From positions 1 to 14,055 of the forward strand of contig JAXMLA010000066.1 of assembly GCA_034370465.1 (NCBI GenBank): 14,055 nt of DNA, given 5' to 3'. This stretch comes from UBA2197 sp034370465 (GTDB lineage Bacteria > Desulfobacterota > Desulfuromonadia > Desulfuromonadales > UBA2197). How positions within the stretch are numbered: position 1 is the first letter of the stretch; each line of letters starts with the position of its first letter. The notes under the pieces were generated by a model. That model saw only the letters and a list, made by a program, of their open reading frames with translations. It was not told the DNA's origin and did not search any database. The translations under genes were made by a program, and so were the position numbers. Shown piece by piece: positions 1 to 6,274 of the stretch.

Positions 1-27
1 CAGGCCCTCTACGCCAGCCAGAAGTAG
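1..27 (+). CDS. 3' end of an upstream gene, product unknown (partial)
   Basis: The first 27 bases read as eight codons, QALYASQK, followed by a TAG stop at 25-27. A strong hairpin terminator begins about 20 bases later, which is what one expects just after the last gene of a plus-strand transcript. Eight residues are too few to name a family, and another frame cannot be excluded. The call rests on the stop codon plus the terminator placement. Confidence 0.45.
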   Translation, partial: QALYASQK

Positions 28-47
28 TTTTCTTTTCGCACGGCAAA

Positions 48-84
48 AAAAGAGGCTGGCACCGTCATGGTGTCAGCCTCTTTT
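48..84. terminator. Rho-independent terminator, probably bidirectional
   Basis: A 16-base arm (48-63) pairs with 69-84 around a 5-base loop (64-68), with a single G-T wobble and no other mismatch. The stem ends in a run of T on the plus strand (81-84) and carries a run of seven A on its left (45-51), which becomes a T run on the minus strand. It could therefore stop transcripts in both directions. It lies directly behind the partial gene ending at 27 and ahead of the YegP-like gene. Confidence 0.85.
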
Positions 85-96
85 CATTGGTGAATG

Positions 97-118
97 GTAG
101 GAGCAGGCTCCTGCCTGC
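97..118 (+). repeat. REP-like palindromic element, single copy in the window
   Basis: GTAG at 97-100 is followed by a perfect 6-base-pair hairpin: GCAGGC (103-108), loop TCCT, GCCTGC (113-118). A GTAG tetranucleotide at the foot of a short GC-rich hairpin in intergenic DNA is the recognised layout of REP elements mobilised by REP-associated tyrosine transposases. No second copy or transposase gene was seen in the window, so the assignment rests on form alone. Confidence 0.45.
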
Positions 119-202
119 GATGATCTTTGATAACAGCGCCAGATGTCCTTGCTTCGTCGGAGGCGTTGCTGCCGGGTTATCCTGAGTCGACGACGCGACC
201 GA

Positions 203-230
203 TTGACTTGTGATAATTTTGACCTATCTT
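203..230 (+). promoter_or_regulatory. Candidate sigma-70 promoter for the YegP-like gene
   Basis: TTGACT at 203-208 and TATCTT at 225-230 are separated by 16 bases and sit in an AT-rich stretch 44 bases before the start codon. A second possible -35, TTGACC at 219-224, has only poor -10 partners near 243. The exact start of transcription cannot be settled from sequence. Confidence 0.4.
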
Positions 231-273
231 ATTAATATCAGTTTTTATTTTTTCTATCGAAAGGGGTTCTGCC

Positions 274-609
274 ATGTCCGGAAAATTCGAGTTAAAGAAG
301 TCAAAAGACGGGCACTTTATGTTTAACCTCAAGGCGGCGAACGGACTGATCATCTTGACAAGTGAAATTTACATGCAGAAAGCGAGCGCGGAGAACGGTA
401 TCGATTCGGTCCGGAAAAATGCGCTCAGGGAAGGTGCTTTTGAGACCAAGACGAACATCAAGGGCGAACCTTTTTTTATCTTGAAAGCGACAAATGGGCA
501 GGAAATCGGGCGCAGTGAGAACTACTCGTCAAAAGCCGCCCTGGAAAATGGCATTGAGTCGGTGAAAAAAAATGCTCCTGACGCGAAGGTCGAAGATGTC
601 ACGGGTTAG
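274..609 (+). CDS. YegP/DUF1508 family protein with two tandem repeats
   Basis: This 111-residue protein contains two copies of the short YegP/DUF1508 module, at about residues 4-50 and 55-102. Each copy shows the family pattern: a strand ending in F-x-L-K-A-x-N-G, a turn with an S-E-x-Y motif, and a helix of the form A-x-x-E-N-G-I-x-S-V-x-K-N-A. There is no signal peptide or membrane segment, so it should be cytosolic. Biochemical function of the family is not established, so none is assigned. AAGGGG at 261-266 supports this ATG. It stands alone, with a terminator upstream and a convergent gene downstream. Its codons look more A-rich than those of its neighbours, a weak hint of a different history. 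Confidence 0.9.
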   Translation: MSGKFELKKSKDGHFMFNLKAANGLIILTSEIYMQKASAENGIDSVRKNALREGAFETKTNIKGEPFFILKATNGQEIGRSENYSSKAALENGIESVKKNAPDAKVEDVTG

Positions 610-696
610 ATTTGGCCTTTTAAGCGGTCGTATCACAAAGGCGAGGAGGAAACCAAAGGGAATGGTCGCCTCATTCTTGTTGCTCCGTCAATCCCC

Positions 697-1824
697 CTAC
701 ATGCTGACAATCTTGTTCTTCAGCACCAGGATTTCAAAGGCCATGGCGGCTTTAATCGTGATCTTCTGCAGTTCGAAGAGCTTCTCCGCCAGTTCCTCCC
801 CCTTGCCATCGACATAAATGATGCCGACGACGCGCCCCATCATCAGCAGGGGGACAAGGAGGGCAGTCTGCGGGACGCGGCCGCCGATCTCCTGCAGGAA
901 CATGGAGTTGAAAGGGGTGCGGGGGATCGGCCCGAGGAGGAAGGAGCTGGTCTCGGTGACGGTCTTGAGGACCGACGGTTCGTCGAGAGGGAATTGCGCC
1001 TGCTTGAAGTCGCGGAGTTCCTGCCCGTCGATGCTGGCTTTCCAGCCGTGCGCGGCATTGCCGCGCACCAGAAAGAGGGCGACGCAGGCATATTCATGGG
1101 CAAGATAAGACGCGATGCTGTCGAGGACATCGTCGCGATCGCGGGCGTCGGCAAGAAAAATGGCTAGGGTCTGGCTGTCAAGAATCTCTTCAAGGGGGTC
1201 GATCTCGGCAAGTTCTTCGGTCGCGGCGAGATCGGCCAGGGAAAACTCCAGGTCGATCTGCGGCCGTCGGCTCTCCGTGGCCGGGGGGGCTGACGGGGCG
1301 GCCGGCAATGGTAGGGTTTCCGGCGCCACAGGCGGCGGCGGGACCGGTCGTTTCGTCGCCAGCTTTTTGGTGACGTGAATATAGCGGCGGTCGCGGCCGA
1401 TGTTGTAATGCTTTTCCAAGGCGAGGATCAGGCGAACCTCGGCGGCAACGACCGGCTTGATAATCATCCCGGTGCGAAAGGCCAGGTCGTCGATGAGGTT
1501 GAAGTTGGAGGGATCGGGCATGAGCAGGGTCAGGCGCCGTCCTTCCAGTTTGAGGGGGATGACATTGTGCTGTTCGGCCAGTTCCCGGGGAAGGAGGGCG
1601 AGAACCGGCGCTGCGACATTCATCACCTCATCGGCGCTGACCGTCGGCACGCAATATTGCTGACTTAAGGCTCCGGCGATTTCGTCCTCTTCAAGGAGCC
1701 CCATTTCGATGAGATTGGTGCCGAGCTTGCCGCCGAAGATGACCTGATACTTCAGGGCTTCATCGAGCTGCGCCGTCGTGATCAATCCCTGTTTGAGCAG
1801 CAGATCGCCTAATCGCGTTGCCAT
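697..1824 (-). CDS. MshEN (cyclic di-GMP binding type) plus GAF-like domain protein, no ATPase
   Basis: This 375-residue protein opens with an MshEN (GspE/PilB N-terminal) domain. RLGDLL at residues 4-9 starts a first motif running to KYQ, and KLG at 33-35 starts a second copy ending in SQQ. This duplicated motif is the one known to bind cyclic di-GMP in MshE-type proteins. The domain ends near residue 150. A proline-rich linker (about 158-190) leads to a C-terminal half (about 215-370) that looks like a GAF domain, ending in a VGIIYVDG strand. The secretion ATPase that normally follows MshEN is absent, so this is a sensor or adaptor, not a motor. The ATG at 1824 is preferred over a TTG eight codons upstream because GGAG (1832-1835) sits seven bases ahead of it. 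It lies 38 bases downstream of the AOR-aldolase gene, probably in the same transcript. Confidence 0.8.
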   Translation of the reverse strand: MATRLGDLLLKQGLITTAQLDEALKYQVIFGGKLGTNLIEMGLLEEDEIAGALSQQYCVPTVSADEVMNVAAPVLALLPRELAEQHNVIPLKLEGRRLTLLMPDPSNFNLIDDLAFRTGMIIKPVVAAEVRLILALEKHYNIGRDRRYIHVTKKLATKRPVPPPPVAPETLPLPAAPSAPPATESRRPQIDLEFSLADLAATEELAEIDPLEEILDSQTLAIFLADARDRDDVLDSIASYLAHEYACVALFLVRGNAAHGWKASIDGQELRDFKQAQFPLDEPSVLKTVTETSSFLLGPIPRTPFNSMFLQEIGGRVPQTALLVPLLMMGRVVGIIYVDGKGEELAEKLFELQKITIKAAMAFEILVLKNKIVSM

Positions 1825-1831
1825 GTTGTTT

Positions 1832-1835
1832 CTCC
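1832..1835 (-). promoter_or_regulatory. Ribosome binding site deciding the MshEN-GAF start
   Basis: GGAG on the minus strand lies seven bases before the ATG ending at 1824. The longer reading frame from a TTG at 1848 would place this site inside the coding region and has no comparable site of its own. It would also add eight residues ahead of the MATRLGDLL start typical of the domain. Confidence 0.6.
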
Positions 1836-1862
1836 ATCCTGCTGACAATTCTTCCGGAAACT

Positions 1863-4730
1863 TTAACCGAAAAGGTCACCACAATCAAAGCGGCGAAAAT
1901 ACTCCTGGCGGCACCAGCGTTCAATCGCGACCAGGGACTGAAAGGGCTCGGCAAAGTCTTTGCGGCCGATGGCAAAGACGCCATGGCCGTAGACGATCGC
2001 CAGGCCGCTGGCATTGATCACCGGCGGAACCCTTTGTGCCAGACCGCCGGCGCCGATCTCGCCGGCGACGATCGGCACGCCGCCCAGCCAGCGGACCTGC
2101 GGGCAGTCGCGCCAGCAATCGCTGATCGGGCAATCTTTCTCTCCGGCGCAGAGCATGCTCAGGGCGACGGTAAAGCGCGGGTGGCCATGGAGAATTGTTT
2201 GGGCATCGGTGGCAGCATAGATCCCCTGATGGGCGGCGAGCTCACTCGACGCCACCAGCCCGAGGGTGGTGTGATGGTCAAAGGGGACCGGGTCGATACA
2301 GCCGCGCAGGGCATCGAGGCTGGAAGCGGTTGCCGAGATAAAGACCTCATTGCCGCGGCGGCAGGAGATGTTGCCGAAGAAGGAGTCGACAAGACGGCGT
2401 TCGACGGTATAGCGGCCGACGCGGATCATCTCTGCTTCGATGGTGGTCGCATCCAGCAGTGGGCCGGAGTGAAAAGTGAGGCCGGCCGCACTCGGTTCGT
2501 TCAGGGCCTCGGCGCGAAAGGCGGCGAAGACCGCGGCTTCTTCCGGGAGGAGAAAGCCATCTGTCAGAACGTCGAGGAGATATTTGATGAAGAGCGCATG
2601 CCAAAGGGAGGAAGCATTGACATAAGCCTGCTCCACCGTCAGGGCGCCGCTGACGCAAATAATGCCGCCTTCGAGCAGGATTCCTTTCCGGTCGCCGAGG
2701 GCGGCAGCGACGTTGGCCGGATCGAAGGGGCCGCGCAGCAGGGGAATTTCGTGGAGGAAGGTGCGGGTTTCACTGTCGCGCGGCACGATCGCACTCGCCT
2801 GCGGGTTGCGCCGCAGCAGGAAATCGGCAAAGGGCCAGGCCGGTTCAAGGAGGCAGAGGGCGGTCGCGTTGCTGAGGCCAAGGATCTCCTGCCCCTGGCC
2901 GGCCAGGTCTGCGGCGCCGACCACAAGGGGACGATCGTCCTGGGCGAGGAGTGCCACCCGGCCGCTGCGGCCGATCCCCTCCGCGACGAGTTTGGCGGCG
3001 TAATGATTGAGCGTTTTGATGATCTCGGATTTTGTCTCTTCTTCCTCACCGGGTGGGAGAGAATTCTCCCGGCCCAAGCGCCAATAACGCTGCACCTCGG
3101 CCTCTCCCTCTTGCCGATTTAGGGGAAGCGGCGGGGCGGGATGGGTCTTTCCCTGGACCGGCGCAAAGAGGCGTGTTGGCAGCGCGGCGATCCCGGCAGG
3201 GACGGGGGGGAGTTGTGACCAGGAACGTTCTAGGGCCAGCGTCTCCTCCCTGAGCGTCCCGAGCAGGGCGGCGTTGCAAGATTCCCCGCTGGCGGCGGCA
3301 TACAGGGCGGCCGCTTCTTCCAGGCCGGCGGCGTAAAGGAGATGGCGGCACAGGCCGAGGCTGTCGAAGGCGGCGACGGCGGCGGCATTGCTGTGGACAA
3401 GGCGCGCCTTACCGCCCCAGGAAAGCCGATCGACCGGCACCGGTTTGCGCAGCAGTTCGGCACTGAGGGTCAGGGCGTTTTCTCCCTGCCCGGCGACATC
3501 GACGGCGTGCGCCAGGGCGAGTCCCTTTAAGCCGCGCGGGTCGAGAGGGGCGAGTTCGAGGTTGCGGACGGTCATCGCGGCGTCCGGTCGATTGCATTGT
3601 GCTGCATAGCGGGCAGCGCCGTTTGCCAAAAGATCCCCTTCGCCGCTGCGGGTGGCGATGCTCTGCAGCAGGGTTGCAAGCTCTTCGCCCAGCACTGGCT
3701 GCTGCTGAATTTCGCTGCGGGTCGCGAGCACACCGGCCAGGGAGATTGGATCGAGGCCGAGACGGTTGCAGTCCGCATTCAGCCGATGGATGCTCGCAAG
3801 ATCAGGGAGATGGAGGTGGGCGCCAAAGGCGGCCAGGGTGAAAAAATCGGGGAGGGGGCGGCCGTCAGCATCCTGGCGTTTGCAGGCGATGGGACAGCCG
3901 CTGCAACCAAAGCCGCAACTCCTCCCGGCGGCCATCAGGGCGGCGCCGTTGAAAACCGAGGCGTCCGACGGGAAGGTGGCGGAAAAGTTTTCCGTCGGCA
4001 GCAGGCCGCGGCGTGCCGCCAGATCGACCAGGGCGGCTTCGCCAAAAGCGCCAAAACCGACCGGCCCGGCCAGGAGGGGGGAGGCACGCAGCAGACGCTG
4101 CAGATCCGCACAAGCAGTGGTAAACGCCGGCGAATCGACGACTCCGTCGTTACCGACTCCCGTGACGATGATCGCCTTGAGCCTCTTTTTTCCGAAAACA
4201 GCGCCGGGGCCGCCACGGCCAAAGAGGTTGCCGTCGCCGGCAGAGAGGCCGGCATACAGTACGCCGTTTTCGCCGGCCGGTCCGATCGTCAAAACTCCGG
4301 CGTTCTCCCCTTTAAGGCTTTGTGCGGCGACATCGGCATCCCCCCCCCAGCAGAGCGATCCATCGACCAGCTCTGCGCCCTGGTCATTGATCCGCAACAG
4401 CACCGGCGCTGGACTTGTTCCGATGATGACAATCGCCGCGAAGCGGGCGCGGTGCAGGGAGCGGAAGAAGTCGCCCCCCTCGTTGACAGTGAAGATCGTT
4501 TTGGTCAGCGGCGAGGTGAAGACGATGGAGCCGCGATTGCTGGCCGGAGCGCCGCTGCCGCAGAGAGCACCGGGGGCGATGATCACGGCATCGTCACTGC
4601 GGGAAGTCGTGCCGAGGAGGCGCACAGCCAGGGCGCGCCCGCCGAGTCCCGACTGCCGGACCTTCTCCGGCAACGGGCGCATGACGCTACTGCCGGCACC
4701 GAGATTAATTTCGAGGAGACAGTGGATCAT
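1863..4730 (-). CDS. Aldehyde:ferredoxin oxidoreductase-like protein fused to two class II aldolase-like domains
   Basis: This 955-residue cytosolic protein has three parts. Residues 1-565 are an AOR-family region: GLGGRALA (28-35), IGPAGEN (149-155), GRGGPGAVFG (171-180), the C-x2-C-x3-C cluster (C276, C279, C283), DPRGLKGLALA (397-407), and DSLGLC (456-461) giving the fourth cysteine and pterin contact. Such enzymes oxidise aldehydes to acids on a tungsten- or molybdenum-pterin cofactor and reduce ferredoxin. Residues 570-725 resemble a class II aldolase lacking its histidines. Residues 762-955 are an intact one: GNIS (786-789), E830 in SSEL, HGH (848-850) and H916 in YGHG, the expected zinc and catalytic set. 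Four cysteines (861, 867, 872, 876) follow. The start at 4730 overlaps the upstream stop as ATGA and has GGGAG (4735-4739). In the AOR part, the usual PEYET and NRGxxH stretches are not recognisable. The substrate is unknown; coupled aldol cleavage and aldehyde oxidation is an inference. Confidence 0.85.
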   Translation of the reverse strand: MIHCLLEINLGAGSSVMRPLPEKVRQSGLGGRALAVRLLGTTSRSDDAVIIAPGALCGSGAPASNRGSIVFTSPLTKTIFTVNEGGDFFRSLHRARFAAIVIIGTSPAPVLLRINDQGAELVDGSLCWGGDADVAAQSLKGENAGVLTIGPAGENGVLYAGLSAGDGNLFGRGGPGAVFGKKRLKAIIVTGVGNDGVVDSPAFTTACADLQRLLRASPLLAGPVGFGAFGEAALVDLAARRGLLPTENFSATFPSDASVFNGAALMAAGRSCGFGCSGCPIACKRQDADGRPLPDFFTLAAFGAHLHLPDLASIHRLNADCNRLGLDPISLAGVLATRSEIQQQPVLGEELATLLQSIATRSGEGDLLANGAARYAAQCNRPDAAMTVRNLELAPLDPRGLKGLALAHAVDVAGQGENALTLSAELLRKPVPVDRLSWGGKARLVHSNAAAVAAFDSLGLCRHLLYAAGLEEAAALYAAASGESCNAALLGTLREETLALERSWSQLPPVPAGIAALPTRLFAPVQGKTHPAPPLPLNRQEGEAEVQRYWRLGRENSLPPGEEEETKSEIIKTLNHYAAKLVAEGIGRSGRVALLAQDDRPLVVGAADLAGQGQEILGLSNATALCLLEPAWPFADFLLRRNPQASAIVPRDSETRTFLHEIPLLRGPFDPANVAAALGDRKGILLEGGIICVSGALTVEQAYVNASSLWHALFIKYLLDVLTDGFLLPEEAAVFAAFRAEALNEPSAAGLTFHSGPLLDATTIEAEMIRVGRYTVERRLVDSFFGNISCRRGNEVFISATASSLDALRGCIDPVPFDHHTTLGLVASSELAAHQGIYAATDAQTILHGHPRFTVALSMLCAGEKDCPISDCWRDCPQVRWLGGVPIVAGEIGAGGLAQRVPPVINASGLAIVYGHGVFAIGRKDFAEPFQSLVAIERWCRQEYFRRFDCGDLFG

Positions 4731-6103
4731 TCTTCTCCCGTCTCCGGCGACGGGGCGGCGATGCTGGTCATCTCCGTCGAGATCGTCGCGAGTTTGGCGA
4801 GGAGGGGGCCTTGCAGCGCCCGAAAGGCGTCGAGCTGGCCGCGACTGATCGGTTCCCCCGGGGTTGTCGGGATCTTGGCGGGGTTGACCGGAACGCCATT
4901 GCGGGTCATCCGATAGCAAAGATGCGGCCCCGTCGCCAGTCCGGTACTGCCGACATAGCCGATAATATCCCCCTGTTTGACCCGTTTGCCCTGATGCATC
5001 CCTTTGGCAAAGCGGCTCATGTGCAGATACATCGTCGCCAGGCCGCCGGAATGCTGCAACTTGATATAGTTGCCGTTGCCGGAGGTCTTGCCGATCTGCA
5101 CAATCGTCGCATCACCGACCGCCATGATCGGCGTGCCGGTCGGGGCGGCATAATCGATGGCGGGATGGGCGCGCCAGGTCTTGGCGATCGGGTGGAAGCG
5201 GCGCATGGTGAAGCCGGAACTGACCCGACTGAAGGGGAGGGGGGCGCGCAGCAGCGCTTTGCGCAGACTCTTGCCGGCACTGTCGTAAAAGGCCGGCTTC
5301 TTCTTGCCATCTTGAAAGCGGAAGGCGCGATAAGTTTTTCCGGCGTTGCTGAATTCGGCGGCGAGGATCTTACCGTAGCCCTTGGGCTGTCCGTCGCGCA
5401 GCCGGCGCTCGACGATGACGCGAAAGGTATCTCCCTGACGGATATCACGAAGAAAGTCGATGTCGCTGGCAAAGATATCGGCAAGGATGACGGCAAGACT
5501 GTCTTCTTCGCCGATGGCGGTCATCGCCGCAAAGAGACTGTCATTGATGGTTCCGCCGACCGCATGTTCCGCGTAAGTGTAAGGGATTTCCACCCGGCCT
5601 GCCGTTGCTTTTCCGTCCGGCGATCGGGTGATGAGGAGCTGATAAGTGTCGTTGATGTCGTGGATAAAGCTCCGGAACTGGTCGTCGTAGAGAGTCATTT
5701 CCCAGCGGTGCCCGGCGGTCAAAGTCGTCACCGCCAAACTGTGAATCTCCGGGAAAGAGAGGTAGGGAGTCAGGATCGCCGATAAGGTTTCGCCGGATTG
5801 GACGACGCCGGTGACGATCCGTTCGCGGGAGGGGACGGGGATGGTGATTGTCGGTGTCACCACCACCGGCGGCGATACAACCGGGAGGAAAGAGAGGCCT
5901 ACGACGATCAGGATGATAACGGTGAGCGCCCCCCAGAGGAGTTTGCGCGACAGGATACGGCTCACCGGAGCGGTGCCGTGCAAAGTCTGGCGGCGGCGCA
6001 GGGCGGGTCGATTCAATGCAAAAAGATGGGCGGTCAACCGCTCGCGCAGGCGCAGGCGGCGTAGTGAATGAAGGATTTTACGCGGGAGGATTTTTTTGAT
6101 CAC
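4727..6103 (-). CDS. Membrane-anchored M23 family peptidase (LytM-type cell-wall endopeptidase)
   Basis: This 458-residue protein has an arginine-rich cytosolic N-terminus, one membrane segment at about 54-76, a LysM/OapA-like stretch around residues 98-115 (VVQSGETLSAIL), and a C-terminal M23 domain at about 300-410. The zinc motif H-x3-D is H313 and D317 in HPAIDY, and the conserved mid-domain histidine is H361. The closing motif, usually HxH, is H394-L-C396, so cysteine replaces the last zinc-binding histidine. Family members cut peptide crosslinks in peptidoglycan in the periplasm during growth or division. The GTG start is supported by GGAG at 6109-6112. It is the first gene of a probable minus-strand operon and overlaps the AOR-aldolase start by four bases. 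The architecture matches MepM-like proteins, but the exact bond cut and the activity of the HxC form cannot be read from sequence. Confidence 0.88.
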   Translation of the reverse strand: MIKKILPRKILHSLRRLRLRERLTAHLFALNRPALRRRQTLHGTAPVSRILSRKLLWGALTVIILIVVGLSFLPVVSPPVVVTPTITIPVPSRERIVTGVVQSGETLSAILTPYLSFPEIHSLAVTTLTAGHRWEMTLYDDQFRSFIHDINDTYQLLITRSPDGKATAGRVEIPYTYAEHAVGGTINDSLFAAMTAIGEEDSLAVILADIFASDIDFLRDIRQGDTFRVIVERRLRDGQPKGYGKILAAEFSNAGKTYRAFRFQDGKKKPAFYDSAGKSLRKALLRAPLPFSRVSSGFTMRRFHPIAKTWRAHPAIDYAAPTGTPIMAVGDATIVQIGKTSGNGNYIKLQHSGGLATMYLHMSRFAKGMHQGKRVKQGDIIGYVGSTGLATGPHLCYRMTRNGVPVNPAKIPTTPGEPISRGQLDAFRALQGPLLAKLATISTEMTSIAAPSPETGEE

Positions 6104-6130
6104 GAGTACTCCGTACCAGGACAGGAAAGT

Positions 6131-6159
6131 TTAAAAGATGGGTATCCTACCAGTATCAA
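6131..6159 (-). promoter_or_regulatory. Weak candidate promoter for the M23 peptidase operon
   Basis: On the minus strand, TTGATA (6159 down to 6154) is followed after 17 bases by TTTTAA (6136 down to 6131), about 28 bases before the GTG start. The -10 match is poor. Some promoter is expected here because the gene starts a divergent transcript, but this assignment is tentative. Confidence 0.25.
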
Positions 6160-6205
6160 GACGTCACTGTCCAGAGCGTGCCGGTGAAATTGGCGTGGGT
6201 TGACC

Positions 6206-6234
6206 TTGTGACAGATCCCTTCTTGCCGTATAAT
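6206..6234 (+). promoter_or_regulatory. Sigma-70-type promoter for the dapF operon
   Basis: A perfect TATAAT at 6229-6234 is preceded, with a 17-base spacer, by TTGTGA (6206-6211), which matches four of six consensus -35 positions. The predicted RNA start near 6241 leaves a leader of about 34 bases before the dapF ATG, with the ribosome site GGGAAGGA at 6258-6265. Confidence 0.65.
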
Positions 6235-6274
6235 CGGCGAACATAACCAGCTAAACCGGGAAGGATTCTACAGG

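Noticed and set aside
610..696. Terminator between the convergent YegP and MshEN-GAF genes
   Set aside because: Only a five-base pairing (GGCGA with TCGCC) with a long loop and no T tract was found, which is not enough to call.
1818..3122. Plus-strand open frame (434 codons) opposite the aldolase domains
   Set aside because: No domain or ribosome site was recognised, and it is fully opposite a well-supported gene.
3597..4916. Long plus-strand open frame (439 codons) opposite the AOR region
   Set aside because: Its translation is low-complexity, rich in G, A, R and Q, with no recognisable domain, while the minus strand carries clear AOR motifs. Long antisense frames are common in GC-rich coding DNA.
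4731..4919. 63-codon N-terminal extension of the AOR-aldolase frame
   Set aside because: It would be read out of frame inside the M23 gene and is low-complexity. The ATG at 4730 has a ribosome site, ATGA coupling and the normal AOR N-terminal strand.
4811..5785. Plus-strand open frame opposite the M23 peptidase
   Set aside because: Antisense to a protein with complete M23 motifs; its own translation shows no family signature.
6200..6205. TTGACC as -35 for the dapF promoter
   Set aside because: It is 23 bases from TATAAT, too far for a sigma-70 promoter; TTGTGA at 6206 has the right 17-base spacing.
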